Positions 49,247-58,953 of a stretch of DNA of 64,000 nucleotides are shown one piece after another. The notes beneath the pieces are model-generated. The model did no database searches and was not told the DNA's origin. It saw nothing but the letters and a program-made list of their open reading frames with translations. The first letter of the stretch is position 1. Every line of letters begins with the position of its first letter. This DNA comes from Candidatus Nitrotoga sp. LAW (GTDB taxonomy: Bacteria > Pseudomonadota > Gammaproteobacteria > Burkholderiales > Gallionellaceae): positions 44,379 through 108,378 of the forward strand of contig QFXI01000026.1 of assembly GCA_003402315.1 (NCBI GenBank). The letters are read 5' to 3'. The position numbers and the translations under genes are program-made.

Positions 49247-49422
49247 ACTAAACTCACTTTGCTATTTATCATGACTTTTTGAATCTAGCAGATATGTTGG
49301 GAAGCTTCAATCTTATTCTCAATTTATCTTATCGGTTTACTAACATCGCTAATGTTATTGTTACAAAAGCCGATATGATATGGGCTTAACTTAAAAATAC
49401 GAGCGAATTTTGTGGAGTAAAA

Positions 49423-50823
49423 ATGCTGTTTAGAATTTCCAACCACTATGTCTCTAAAGTAGTGTCCATTCTGCTTTTTGTTGAACTGTTTGTCTTCATA
49501 GCCTCAGTCTATCTTGGTGCGACTATTCGATTTTTTGATAGCGACTTCCCATATTTTGTCCAGATGGAGAGTTTTTCCCTGGCGGCAGGTACATTTTCCT
49601 TAGCAAGGGTTTTCAGTATGAGCGCTTTTGGCATGTATAAGCATAACTACAGAGAGAGCATAAGGGATATCTTTCTCCGGCTCATGCCTTCTTTTGCTCT
49701 AGGATTCGGCATCATAACCTTGGTATTTTATTTGGTGCCGGGCATTTATATTGGCCGCGGTATTTTAGGTATCGTAATTATTATCGCCGCTTGTTTGATT
49801 TTATTAGTGAGGGTTATTTTTTATCAATTATTCAAATTGAAATATCTGGAATCACGAATTATTTTTATAGGGTGCGGTACGCTGGCAAAAGAATGCAGCG
49901 ATCTGGCCATGCATAATATTAGCTACCATAAATATAACATCGTTGGCTTTGTTCAGTTACCGGGTGAAACTAACTGCATGCTACCGTCTACTATTTTTCC
50001 GGCAGGAAATTCATTAATGGATTTAACAGCCAAATATAACGCGAATGAAGTCATTGTCGCCGCAAATAATCGGCGGGGCGAAAGCTTCCCTATACAGGAG
50101 TTATTGGCTTGTAAATTAAATGGGATCAAGGTGACTGATGCGGCGTCTTTTTTTGAACGCGAAGCATGCCAAATCAGGGTGGATTCCCTTCAACCAAGTT
50201 GGTTGGTTTTCGGCGGTGGATTTGACCAAAGTTTTCTACGGTCTTTTATTAAAAGAATTTTCGATTTATTCGCCAGCACTATTATCTTACTTGTTTCGCT
50301 TCCAATAATGTTAATTACGACGCTATGCATCTATCTCGAAGATCGAACTCCAATCTTTTATCAACAAGAACGGGTTGGCATGGATGGCCATACTTTTATG
50401 GTGTTGAAATTTCGTAGTATGCGAAAGGATGCTGAGCAAGGAATGCAACCTCAGTGGGCGGCCGCAAATGACGATCGTACAACGAAAGTGGGCCGTATCA
50501 TCCGCAAACTGAGAATAGACGAACTTCCTCAAATTATAAATGTTTTTAAAGGGGAGATGAGCTTCGTTGGGCCACGCCCGGAAAGACCTTTTTTTGTGAA
50601 GCAGCTCATCGAGGAGGTTCCATATTACAACATGCGGCACAGTATTAAACCAGGAATAACGGGCTTAGCTCAAGTACGCTATCAGTACGGAGCCTCGGTT
50701 GAGGATGCCATTCAAAAACTCCAGTACGACTTGTACTATGTGAAAAACAATAGCTTGTTTCTGGACGTACTTATATTAATCGATACTTTTCAGGTTGTGA
50801 TATTGGGCAAGGGCAGCAGATAA
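49423..50823 (+). CDS. PEP-CTERM-associated sugar transferase (EpsB/WcaJ type)
   Basis: The 466-residue polyprenyl-phosphate sugar-1-phosphate transferase starts the glycan on undecaprenyl phosphate. Four N-terminal membrane segments (for example VSILLFVELFVFIASVYLG and GILGIVIIIAACLILLVRV) precede a Rossmann-like domain (RIIFIGCGTLAKECSDLA). Another membrane helix (LFASTIILLVSLPIMLITTL) leads into the catalytic domain with FYQQERVGMDGHTFMVLKFR, RKLRIDELPQIINVFKGEMS and SFVGPRPERP. The variant belongs with the PEP-CTERM/exosortase loci. It is followed after 19 bases by prsK. Confidence 0.92.
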   Translation: MLFRISNHYVSKVVSILLFVELFVFIASVYLGATIRFFDSDFPYFVQMESFSLAAGTFSLARVFSMSAFGMYKHNYRESIRDIFLRLMPSFALGFGIITLVFYLVPGIYIGRGILGIVIIIAACLILLVRVIFYQLFKLKYLESRIIFIGCGTLAKECSDLAMHNISYHKYNIVGFVQLPGETNCMLPSTIFPAGNSLMDLTAKYNANEVIVAANNRRGESFPIQELLACKLNGIKVTDAASFFEREACQIRVDSLQPSWLVFGGGFDQSFLRSFIKRIFDLFASTIILLVSLPIMLITTLCIYLEDRTPIFYQQERVGMDGHTFMVLKFRSMRKDAEQGMQPQWAAANDDRTTKVGRIIRKLRIDELPQIINVFKGEMSFVGPRPERPFFVKQLIEEVPYYNMRHSIKPGITGLAQVRYQYGASVEDAIQKLQYDLYYVKNNSLFLDVLILIDTFQVVILGKGSR

Positions 50824-50842
50824 CCTAATGGAACAACATTAA

Positions 50843-52957
50843 ATGTTCACAAGCATCACTGCATATAGCTATGGCATAGCCACTGTAGCATTTTTCATAC
50901 TCACCGTTCTCTTGTTGACCAGTTGGCGTGCCCGTATTTTCGGGACAGCGCTGACGGTTGCTTGCATGATAACGGTGTTTTGGGCAGCATCGATTGTTTA
51001 CCAAGCAGCCAAGGGAATGCCTTTATCGTTGCTGACAGACATTCTGGAAATTTTACGAAACGCAGGGTGGTCTATCTTTCTGCTAATGTTGTTGGGACCT
51101 TTCCAACAAACAAATCCTTTACCTCCTTTTAAATTCAAACTAAAACCCTATGTAGTCGGCATCCTAGCGTTTTATTGTTTACTCTTGCTTGTGAACATTT
51201 ATAACTATTGGAAACTTGAACCCTCTCAAGAAGAAACAAATTTTATAACGGACATCGTTGGCCGTGTAGTCATGGCGGTTATGGGCATGCTCTTGGTGGA
51301 ACAACTTTACCGGAATACACCCGCCAAGGGACGCTGGGGCATAAAATTTGCCTGCTTTGGAATCGGGGGGATGTTTATCTACGATTTTTACTTATATAGC
51401 GACGCTATGTTGTTCAAGCAAGTTAATGTGGAAATTTGGACTGCCCGAGGAGCGGTCAATGCCCTGATAGTTCCTCTAGTGGCAATATCGGCGGCACGAA
51501 ATCCCCAATGGTCGTTGGGTATTTCGGTATCACGCCGTATTTTATTCCACTCAGCAACATTATTAGGCACTGCCCTGTATTTACTGGCTATGTCTGCTGC
51601 CGGCTATTACCTGCGGTTTTTCGGGGGAAGCTGGGGAGCCGTCATGCAAGTAACTTTTTTGTTCGGAGCTGTAGCCTTGCTTGTTGGCATACTATTTTCG
51701 GGCGCGTCTCGTTCATGGCTTAAGGTCTTCATCAGCAAGCATTTTTACAATTACAATTACGACTATCGTGAAGAATGGCTAGGTTTTACGCGTACGCTCT
51801 CCGAGCATAGCCACGGACTGGGCGAACGCACCATCCAAGCGGTAGCGGCACTCGTGGAAAGCCCCGGGGGTGTTTTGTTTATTAACCGGGAATCAGGTAA
51901 TTGCGAACCTGCAGCTCATTGGAATATGAGTTTGCCGAATGAATTTGAATCATCAAATAGCGCCCTTTGTCAGTTTTTGGAAAACAAGCAGTGGGTGATA
52001 GATCTACAAGAGTATGACTCAAATCCTGAAAAATACGGCGCAACTTTTATTCCTCAATGGTTACGAAGTTTTCCTAAAGGCTGGCTGATAGTTCCCTTAA
52101 TTCTGCTGGGGAGGTTGTTTGGCTTTATGATACTGGCGCAACCCAGAAGTAGAATTAAGTTGAATTGGGAAGTGATTGATCTACTCAAAATTGCTGGTAG
52201 CCAAGCCGCGAGTTATCTTGCCCAACAGGAATCGACTAACGCTCTGATCATTGCGCGTCAATTTGAATCTTTCAATCGCATGTCAACTTTCATAGTTCAT
52301 GACCTAAAAAACTTGGTTTCCCAGTTATCGTTATTACTTTCCAATGCCGAAAAGCATAAAAATAATCCAGAATTCCAAAGAGATATGCTTGAGACACTGG
52401 ATTATTCCGTTCAAAAAATGAAACTGCTTCTACATAAGTTAAGTAGAGAATCTTCCATAGAGCATCCCTCCCCCCTTTTCATTGACAAATTATTACGGCA
52501 GACATTGGCATTAAAAGCTGCCTTTGAGCCTAAACCTGAGCTTGAGATCCTAGACCCTAATCTGATGGTGTTAGCAAATTGGGATCGTCTCGAAAGAGTG
52601 ATTGGTCACATTGTTCAAAATGCTGTTGAAGCCACACCCAAAAATGGCAAAGTAACAATCCATGTTTCTAAGCTCGGGGCTTTTATAGTGATCGAAATAA
52701 AAGATACCGGCCAAGGTATGAGCGAAGAGTTCATTCGTGAACGGTTATTCAAGCCGTTTGAATCTACAAAATCGGCAGGTATGGGAATTGGCATGTTTGA
52801 GAGTCGTGAATATATCCACGAACTGGGTGGCCAAATTGAAGTCTCCAGCCATCAAAATGCTGGCACAACTTTCCGAGTAATATTGCCACTTCATAGGCAT
52901 GTTGATGATGTCAAAGACACCACGTCACAGCAGGGATATTTCCATGAATCAAGATAA
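50843..52957 (+). CDS. prsK: PEP-CTERM system sensor histidine kinase PrsK
   Basis: The 704-residue kinase has about nine N-terminal membrane segments (residues 5-280), a GAF-like region (about 320-465) and a catalytic core. The phospho-acceptor is His486 in FIVHDLKNLVSQLSLLL, where DLKN replaces the usual HE-x-R. The ATPase domain shows HIVQNAVEATPKNGKV, DTGQGMSEEF and GMGIGMFESREYIHELGG. The multi-helix sensor and the HDLKN box are typical of PrsK. It phosphorylates PrsR, whose gene overlaps its 3' end. Confidence 0.93.
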   Translation: MFTSITAYSYGIATVAFFILTVLLLTSWRARIFGTALTVACMITVFWAASIVYQAAKGMPLSLLTDILEILRNAGWSIFLLMLLGPFQQTNPLPPFKFKLKPYVVGILAFYCLLLLVNIYNYWKLEPSQEETNFITDIVGRVVMAVMGMLLVEQLYRNTPAKGRWGIKFACFGIGGMFIYDFYLYSDAMLFKQVNVEIWTARGAVNALIVPLVAISAARNPQWSLGISVSRRILFHSATLLGTALYLLAMSAAGYYLRFFGGSWGAVMQVTFLFGAVALLVGILFSGASRSWLKVFISKHFYNYNYDYREEWLGFTRTLSEHSHGLGERTIQAVAALVESPGGVLFINRESGNCEPAAHWNMSLPNEFESSNSALCQFLENKQWVIDLQEYDSNPEKYGATFIPQWLRSFPKGWLIVPLILLGRLFGFMILAQPRSRIKLNWEVIDLLKIAGSQAASYLAQQESTNALIIARQFESFNRMSTFIVHDLKNLVSQLSLLLSNAEKHKNNPEFQRDMLETLDYSVQKMKLLLHKLSRESSIEHPSPLFIDKLLRQTLALKAAFEPKPELEILDPNLMVLANWDRLERVIGHIVQNAVEATPKNGKVTIHVSKLGAFIVIEIKDTGQGMSEEFIRERLFKPFESTKSAGMGIGMFESREYIHELGGQIEVSSHQNAGTTFRVILPLHRHVDDVKDTTSQQGYFHESR

Positions 52958-54305
52958 AAAAAAGCTACTTGTGATTGAAGATGATCTAGGCTTGCAAAAG
53001 CAATTGCGCTGGAATTTTGATGCTTATGAAGTACTGTTGGCGGGGGACCGTGAAAGCGCACTGGCGCAGGTTAGACGGCATGAACCTGCGGTTATTACCA
53101 TGGACCTTGGACTTCCTCCTGATCCCGATGGTGCTACGGAAGGATTGGCAATCCTACAACAGATTCTTGCGCTTGCCCCTGACACCAAATTAATTGTGCT
53201 TTCAGGGAATCAAGATCATGCCAATGCGGTGAAAGCGATTGGTATGGGTGCTTATGATTTTCATCAGAAACCGTTTAACCCGGAGATACTAGGGTTAGTG
53301 GTTGAACGTGCATTTTATTTGCATGCGCTACAACAGGAAAACCGCAGAATTTTACAAATTCAGGCCGATTCTCCCTTATCTAGTATTATCAGTCGGGATC
53401 CCGGCATGTTAAAGGTGTGCCGTAGCATTGAAAAAGTGGCACCCTCCTCCGCCTCGGTCATGCTATTAGGTGACAGCGGAACGGGCAAAGAACTGTTGGC
53501 AAAAGCGCTGCACCAAATGAGCCCGCGGCAGGAGAAGCGTTTCATGGCAATCAACTGTGCCGCAATCCCAGAAAACCTTCTGGAAAGCGAGTTGTTTGGC
53601 TACGAGAAGGGAGCATTTACCGGAGCCGCCAAACAGACATTAGGTAAAATTGAACTTGCCGATGGGGGTACTTTTTTTCTTGATGAAGTCGGGGATATGC
53701 CCATGCTTCTACAAGCAAAACTTCTCCGATTTTTGCAAGAAAGGGTAATCGAGAGAATAGGAGGACGCCAGGAAATTCCTGTTGATGTTCGAATTATCTG
53801 CGCAACACATCGTAACCTGAAGGAACTCAGCGTTGCGGGACGTTTCCGTGAAGACCTTTATTACCGGTTAAGTGAGATTACAGTCACGATCCCCCCGCTA
53901 CGGGAACGTGTGGGTGACGCCGCATTGTTGGCGCATCATTTCAAGAACAAATTCAGCATTACAGAGGGGCGTTCTTCACTAAATTTCACTCAGGAAGCTC
54001 TGGACATGATAGAAGGATACTCCTGGCCAGGTAATGTGCGCGAAATGGAAAACTGCATCAAGCGTGCCGTCATCATGGCTGAAGGCTCCCAAATAAGCGC
54101 AGAAGATATTGGTCTGTCGACTTCGACCAAAATGATAGAATCTATCAATTTGCGCCAGGTACGTGATGACGCCGAATACAACGCCGTGGTAAAAGCGCTG
54201 GCGAGAGTAAATGGCAATATTGCCAAGGCGGCCGAATTACTCGGTGTTAGCCGTCCAACACTCTACGATTTAATAAGCCGCCATGGTATTGTATGCAAAG
54301 CTTAA
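52944..54305 (+). CDS. prsR: PEP-CTERM system sigma-54 response regulator PrsR
   Basis: ATG 52944 (MNQDKKKLLVIEDD) gives 453 residues and overlaps prsK by 14 bases. The receiver domain has Asp54 in VITMDLGLPPD. The AAA+ domain has Walker A GDSGTGKE (176-183), the sigma-54-contacting GAFTGA (223-228) and the GTFFLDEVGDMP Walker B. The C-terminal Fis-type HTH is NIAKAAELLGVSRPTLYDLI. It activates sigma-54 promoters of the exopolysaccharide/PEP-CTERM regulon; one such promoter is seen at 40746. Confidence 0.95.
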   Translation: MNQDKKKLLVIEDDLGLQKQLRWNFDAYEVLLAGDRESALAQVRRHEPAVITMDLGLPPDPDGATEGLAILQQILALAPDTKLIVLSGNQDHANAVKAIGMGAYDFHQKPFNPEILGLVVERAFYLHALQQENRRILQIQADSPLSSIISRDPGMLKVCRSIEKVAPSSASVMLLGDSGTGKELLAKALHQMSPRQEKRFMAINCAAIPENLLESELFGYEKGAFTGAAKQTLGKIELADGGTFFLDEVGDMPMLLQAKLLRFLQERVIERIGGRQEIPVDVRIICATHRNLKELSVAGRFREDLYYRLSEITVTIPPLRERVGDAALLAHHFKNKFSITEGRSSLNFTQEALDMIEGYSWPGNVREMENCIKRAVIMAEGSQISAEDIGLSTSTKMIESINLRQVRDDAEYNAVVKALARVNGNIAKAAELLGVSRPTLYDLISRHGIVCKA

Positions 54306-54656
54306 GGGGAGTTGCTGACCTAGTCGAACATTTATTTGTGACTTGCATTTTGATGCAAAATTAATTCTCGGCAGAGAGTATATTACCTGGCAAACCGCTT
54401 TATAATAAGGGCGAATATCACGAAGGTATCATCACCGTAACTTCCCATCCCCCATCTTTTCCATTGCTGGATCATTTGTTGATCAGGTAAGATTTACCTT
54501 GTATCAAAAACCACTAGCCCGCTTTATCTCCGCTATATCTTAAGATACGAAAGTGACACCCAGGTATAGTTCATTCCTTTTTTTGCTTATGCATTAATAA
54601 AATTAATCAACCAATAGAAACACATAAGCTCTCCCCAATAAAGAGGAATTTGATGT

Positions 54657-54785
54657 ATGAAATTTAAGTTAATCAACAGCATACTTGACGCAGCAATAAA
54701 AGCTGATCAATTGTCCGTAGTCGCCGGCATTTATTTTTCAACCGATAGCTCACTACAATTAATGGCACGAAAGCGGATGCCTTAA
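54657..54785 (+). CDS. 42-residue small protein overlapping the ArnT-like gene
   Basis: An ATG with GAGGA ten bases upstream opens a 42-codon frame (MKFKLINSILDAAIKADQLS...). It ends TAATG, sharing its final A with the next gene's start codon. This overlap and the ribosome-binding site suggest it is translated and coupled to the glycosyltransferase gene. The peptide is amphipathic and basic at its end (LMARKRMP). No family is recognised. It could be a leader or a small subunit. The 350 bases before it, back to prsR, hold nothing else. Confidence 0.4.
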   Translation: MKFKLINSILDAAIKADQLSVVAGIYFSTDSSLQLMARKRMP

Positions 54786-56431
54786 TGGAAAAAATGGAGA
54801 TCAAACGCTGGTGGTGGCTATTGCTAATGGTCGCCGTGATTTGGTTTGGCACTTTGGAGTACCGCAAACTCATAAAGCCGGACGAAGGACGCTACGCCGA
54901 AATTCCACGCGAAATGGTAGCGAGCGGCGACTGGGTGACACCGCGCCTGAACGGCCTGAAATATTTCGAAAAACCTCCGCTACAATATTGGGCGACTGCG
55001 GCTACCTATACCTTGTTAGGTGAGCATCATTGGACGTCACGTTTGTGGCCCGCATTGACTGGTTTTGCCGGTTTGTTATTAGTGTGGTTTGCCGGGGTAC
55101 GTTTATTCGGACGCGAAGCAGGACAGTATGCAGCCCTGATTCTTGGCAGCAGTTTATTATATGCGGTGATTGGACATATCAATACGCTTGATATGGGTGT
55201 CACATTTTTCCTAACCCTTGGTATTGTCGGCCTGTTACTTGGTCAACAGGCTAAAGCAGACACCCATACCCGGCGCAATTGGCTCTATTGTGCATGGATA
55301 GCATTGGGTTTGGCAGTATTAAGCAAGGGGTTGATAGGGCTGGTGCTACCAGCTGCCGCGTTGGTGATTTATTCTATTTTGCAGCGCGATCTAACACCAT
55401 GGAAACGTCTCAATCTGGTGACCGGGTTATTACTATTTTTGCTGGTCACTACGCCATGGTTTATTCTAGTGATGAAAGCCAACCCAGAATTCTTCCAGCG
55501 TTTCTTCATTTACGAGCACTACACGCGATTTTCTACCAAGGATTTGGGACGCTATCAACCTTGGTATTATTTTATTCCCATTTTATTAGCAGGTATGTTG
55601 CCATGGACTCTTTTAATGTTGGATACCGTGCTACGCACTTGGAAAAGTAGCACATATATAGGCACGGCATTTAACCCGGAACGCTTTCTGCTGATATGGG
55701 TAGTGTTTATTTATGTTTTTTTTTCGGTGTCCGGATCAAAACTACCCTCCTATTTGCTGCCGATGTTTCCGGCTCTGGCATTATTAATGGGTAAACGGTT
55801 GGCCGAGATACGCGAGCGAGTATTACTGTGGCAACTCGCCCCCGTCTTGCTGGTGCCGGTGGCAACATTGGGGTTCGCACCGTTTACAGAGTTACTGGCA
55901 GAGACACCGCTAAAAATAGAAATGTATCGCGATTATGCAATCTGGGCCGTGGTGGCAGCACTGGTTTATCTGTTTGGATTAATTTCCGCCATGATGTTGT
56001 TGGTACGCCGAAAAAAATCTCTGGCAGTACTGGTAGTGGCATTAAGCACTTTGATTGGGGCACAAATTATTTTGTCCGGACATAATACTGTGGCCAGATG
56101 GCGTTCCGCGTACCACATTGCCGAATCAATTCGCCCTTATGTCAAACCGGATATCCCATTGTATTCCGTGGGCACCTACGATCAGACTCTGCCGTTTTAC
56201 TTGAAACGCACCTTTACCTTGGTTGACTATCAGAATGAAATGGCATTCGGTATTATGCAGGAGCCACAACGTTGGATACCAGACACCGCCAGCTTCACGA
56301 AAATATGGGATAAGCAGCCAGCAGCGTTGGCGATTATGTCGGTTCAGCTATACCCACAACTTAAACAACAAGGCTTGGCAATGAAGATTATTTTCGAGGA
56401 CACACAATATATCGTCGTGAGCAAACCATGA
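54785..56431 (+). CDS. ArnT-like glycosyltransferase family 39/83, membrane
   Basis: The 548-residue integral-membrane GT-C enzyme has the first periplasmic-loop motif KPDEGRYAEIPREMVASGDW, where Asp-Glu is catalytic, YFEKPPLQYW, and a dozen membrane helices. ArnT moves 4-amino-4-deoxy-L-arabinose from undecaprenyl phosphate to lipid A; relatives use other glycans or proteins as acceptors. It is the first gene of a tight arn-like operon and overlaps the EamA gene by four bases (ATGA). The acceptor cannot be told from sequence. Confidence 0.88.
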   Translation: MEKMEIKRWWWLLLMVAVIWFGTLEYRKLIKPDEGRYAEIPREMVASGDWVTPRLNGLKYFEKPPLQYWATAATYTLLGEHHWTSRLWPALTGFAGLLLVWFAGVRLFGREAGQYAALILGSSLLYAVIGHINTLDMGVTFFLTLGIVGLLLGQQAKADTHTRRNWLYCAWIALGLAVLSKGLIGLVLPAAALVIYSILQRDLTPWKRLNLVTGLLLFLLVTTPWFILVMKANPEFFQRFFIYEHYTRFSTKDLGRYQPWYYFIPILLAGMLPWTLLMLDTVLRTWKSSTYIGTAFNPERFLLIWVVFIYVFFSVSGSKLPSYLLPMFPALALLMGKRLAEIRERVLLWQLAPVLLVPVATLGFAPFTELLAETPLKIEMYRDYAIWAVVAALVYLFGLISAMMLLVRRKKSLAVLVVALSTLIGAQIILSGHNTVARWRSAYHIAESIRPYVKPDIPLYSVGTYDQTLPFYLKRTFTLVDYQNEMAFGIMQEPQRWIPDTASFTKIWDKQPAALAIMSVQLYPQLKQQGLAMKIIFEDTQYIVVSKP

Positions 56432-56799
56432 ACTTGATCAGTTTTGGTTTAATTTTTGCTGGCGTGATGCTCAATGTTGCTGCGCAGCTGATGATCAAGG
56501 CCGGTACCAACAGCATTGGCTATTTCGAATTTAATCGCAGTAACATTCTGCCAATCGGTGTACGTCTTGCCACCGAGCCGCACATCATCGGGGCAATAGC
56601 CTGTTATGGGCTTAGCGTGGTGATTTGGATATTGGCGCTATCACGCGTGCAGGTCAGCATTGCTTATCCGCTGCTGTCTATGGGGTATGTAGTAAATATG
56701 GTGGCAGCGTGGTGGTTTTTTAACGAATCAATCAACCCAGCTAAAGTGGCCGGCATTAGCGTTATTATTTTAGGTGTCATCATAATTTCCCGAGCATGA
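56428..56799 (+). CDS. EamA/SMR-type small transporter (ArnE/ArnF-like)
   Basis: The 123-residue protein has four predicted membrane helices: ISFGLIFAGVMLNVAAQLMI, HIIGAIACYGLSVVIWILAL, VSIAYPLLSMGYVVNMVAAW and VAGISVIILGVIIIS. The SIAYPLLSxGY motif is that of ArnE/ArnF, which flip undecaprenyl-linked aminoarabinose across the inner membrane as a heterodimer. Only one such gene is present here, so it may work as a homodimer. Start and stop overlap the neighbours by four bases each. Confidence 0.85.
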   Translation: MNLISFGLIFAGVMLNVAAQLMIKAGTNSIGYFEFNRSNILPIGVRLATEPHIIGAIACYGLSVVIWILALSRVQVSIAYPLLSMGYVVNMVAAWWFFNESINPAKVAGISVIILGVIIISRA

Positions 56800-57917
56800 A
56801 CAAATTTCTTCCATTTTCTCGCCCATCAATTGATGAGGTGACTATTGCTGCTGTAGCGGAAACCTTGCGTTCCGGTTGGATTACCAGTGGCCCCAAGGTG
56901 CAGGAATTCGAGAGGCAACTCTCCGAATATTTCGGTGGGCGTCCGGTGCGCACCTTCAACTCCGGCACCTGCACCATGGAAATCGCCCTGCGTATTGCTG
57001 GGTTAGGACATGGTGATGAAGTCATCACCACGCCGATTTCCTGGGTGGCTACCGCCAACGTCATACTCGAAGTCGGCGCAATTCCGGTATTCGCTGACGT
57101 TGATCCGGTCACGCGTAACATTGATCTGGACAAGGTTGAGGCGGCAATCACGCCGTGCACCAAGGCAATCATCCCGGTCTATCTGGCGGGCAAACCGGTA
57201 GATATGGATCGTCTCTATAAGATAGCTGCCAGACACAAATTGCGCGTGGTCGAAGACGCCGCGCAAGCAATCGGTGCGACATGGCAAGGCAAGCCCATCG
57301 GCTCGTTCGGCGATTTCGTTTCGTTCAGCTTCCAGGCCAACAAAAATATCACCACTTCGGAAGGTGGCTGTCTGGTGCTGAACAACGCAGAGGAGGCCGC
57401 ACTCGCCGAAAAGTATCGGCTACAAGGCGTCACGCGGAGCGGCTACGACGGTATTGAAGTGGACGTGCTGGGCGGCAAATTCAACATGACCGACATCGCC
57501 GCCACCATCGGCTTAGGCCAGTTCGCTCAATTAAATGTGATCACCGCGCAAAGACGCAAATTAGCGCGGCATTATTTCGCGACACTCGGTAAAGATTTCG
57601 AAGCACAAACTGGCGCGCAATTGCCTCCCACTGATTTTGAAAATACCAATTGGCATTTATTTCAGGTAGTGCTGCCGGAGCGCATCACCCGTGCTGATTT
57701 TATGGCGCGCATGAAAGACAAGAATATCGGTATCGGTTATCACTATGCGCCTATTCACCTATTCAAACTCTATCGGGCATTGGGTTTTAAGGAAGGCATG
57801 TTCCCAATTGCAGAGCGTGTTGGGCGTCAGATTGTTTCATTGCCAATGTTTGCGGCGATGTGTGAAAGCGATGTCGAGCGCACATGTGCGGCGATGTGTG
57901 AAGTGTTGAAAAATTAG
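56796..57917 (+). CDS. DegT/DnrJ/EryC1/StrS aminotransferase (ArnB-like)
   Basis: The 373-residue PLP enzyme aminates a UDP-4-keto sugar. Landmarks are NSGTCTMEIALRIAGLGHGDEV (part shown: NSGTCTMEIALR), TPISWVATANVILEVGAIPV, VEDAAQAIGA, the PLP lysine Lys183 in FSFQANKNITTSEGG, GGKFNMTDIAATIGLGQ and YHYAPIHLFKLYR. The match is closest to ArnB, which makes UDP-L-Ara4N. The gene overlaps the transporter gene by four bases. A hairpin lies at its stop codon, and 97 bases separate it from the next gene. Confidence 0.9.
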   Translation: MNKFLPFSRPSIDEVTIAAVAETLRSGWITSGPKVQEFERQLSEYFGGRPVRTFNSGTCTMEIALRIAGLGHGDEVITTPISWVATANVILEVGAIPVFADVDPVTRNIDLDKVEAAITPCTKAIIPVYLAGKPVDMDRLYKIAARHKLRVVEDAAQAIGATWQGKPIGSFGDFVSFSFQANKNITTSEGGCLVLNNAEEAALAEKYRLQGVTRSGYDGIEVDVLGGKFNMTDIAATIGLGQFAQLNVITAQRRKLARHYFATLGKDFEAQTGAQLPPTDFENTNWHLFQVVLPERITRADFMARMKDKNIGIGYHYAPIHLFKLYRALGFKEGMFPIAERVGRQIVSLPMFAAMCESDVERTCAAMCEVLKN

Positions 57918-57937
57918 CGTGCGCATAGCGCACGCTA
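57915..57937. repeat. 10-bp hairpin over the aminotransferase stop codon
   Basis: TAGCGTGCGC and GCGCACGCTA pair perfectly around ATA, and the stop codon TAG is the first part of the left arm. There is no T-run, so it is not a normal intrinsic terminator. It could protect the upstream mRNA or reduce read-through into the ArnC-like gene. Confidence 0.45.
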
Positions 57938-58014
57938 TGCTAACCATACCTTAATTTTGCTTATATCTATTCCTAATTTCGCTAACTTCACCCTCTGCGG
58001 TAAAATGCTGCGCC

Positions 58015-58953
58015 ATGAGCACCCCCCAACTTTCCGTCATCATTCCTGTTTATAACGAAGAACAAGGTCTACAGACCTTGTTCGATCGTTTATATCCGAC
58101 ACTGGACAATCTCGATATTAAGTACGAAATCGTGTTTATCAATGATGGTAGTCGTGACCGCTCGGCAGCCATCCTGCGCGAGCAATTCCAGCGCCGCCAA
58201 GATGTAACGCGGGTGATCCTGTTCAATGGCAATTTTGGTCAACATATGGCAATCACTGCGGGCTTCGAGCATGCGCGCGGTGCGCGCGTGGTGACGCTGG
58301 ACGCTGATCTGCAAAATCCGCCAGAGGAGATAGCCAAGCTACTCACCAAGATGGATGAGGGTTACGATTACATCGGTTCAATCCGTAAGCAGCGCAATGA
58401 TAGTTGGTGGCGGCATGTAGGTTCACGCGCCATGAATCGGCTGCGCGAACGTATTACAAATATTAAAATGACTGATCAGGGTTGCATGTTGCGCGCGTAC
58501 GACCGTCCTCTCATTGATGCGATCAATAGTTGTAAGGAGGTGAATACTTTTGTTCCGGCGCTGGCCTATACTTTTGCGCGCAATCCCGCCGAGGTGATGG
58601 TAGAACATGAAGAACGTGCGTTGGGTGAATCAAAATATTCGTTGTACAGTTTGATTCGTCTTAATTTTGACCTGATGACTGGATTTTCTGTCGTGCCCCT
58701 GCAATGGTTCTCCATGGCTGGAATTGCAATTTCATTGATGTCAGCATTCTTCGTGGTCTTTCTACTGGTACGTCGCCTGTTTGTCGGCCCCGAAGCGGAA
58801 GGGCTATTTACGCTGTTCGCCATCGCGTTTTTCCTGATTGGCCTTACCCTGTTCGGCATCGGTCTGCTGGGGGAATACATCGGCCGCATTTATCTGCAAG
58901 TACGCCATCGCCCGCGCTATTTGATCCAAGCCGTATTGGACAAAACTGAATGA
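58015..58953 (+). CDS. Glycosyltransferase family 2 (ArnC/DPM1-like)
   Basis: The 312-residue enzyme has a GT-A catalytic domain (LSVIIPVYNEEQGLQTLFDR, FINDGSRDRS, TLDADLQNPPEEIAKLL, YDYIGSIRKQRNDSWWR) and two C-terminal membrane helices (AGIAISLMSAFFVVFLLV and LFAIAFFLIGLTLFGIGLLG). ArnC links the formylated amino sugar to undecaprenyl phosphate. Length and layout fit ArnC. It overlaps the formyltransferase gene by four bases. Confidence 0.9.
   Translation: MSTPQLSVIIPVYNEEQGLQTLFDRLYPTLDNLDIKYEIVFINDGSRDRSAAILREQFQRRQDVTRVILFNGNFGQHMAITAGFEHARGARVVTLDADLQNPPEEIAKLLTKMDEGYDYIGSIRKQRNDSWWRHVGSRAMNRLRERITNIKMTDQGCMLRAYDRPLIDAINSCKEVNTFVPALAYTFARNPAEVMVEHEERALGESKYSLYSLIRLNFDLMTGFSVVPLQWFSMAGIAISLMSAFFVVFLLVRRLFVGPEAEGLFTLFAIAFFLIGLTLFGIGLLGEYIGRIYLQVRHRPRYLIQAVLDKTE

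Noticed and set aside
54763..54782. TGGCAC resembling a sigma-54 promoter before the ArnT-like gene
   Set aside because: No GC lies ten bases after the GG, and the site is inside the 42-codon frame immediately before the start codon.
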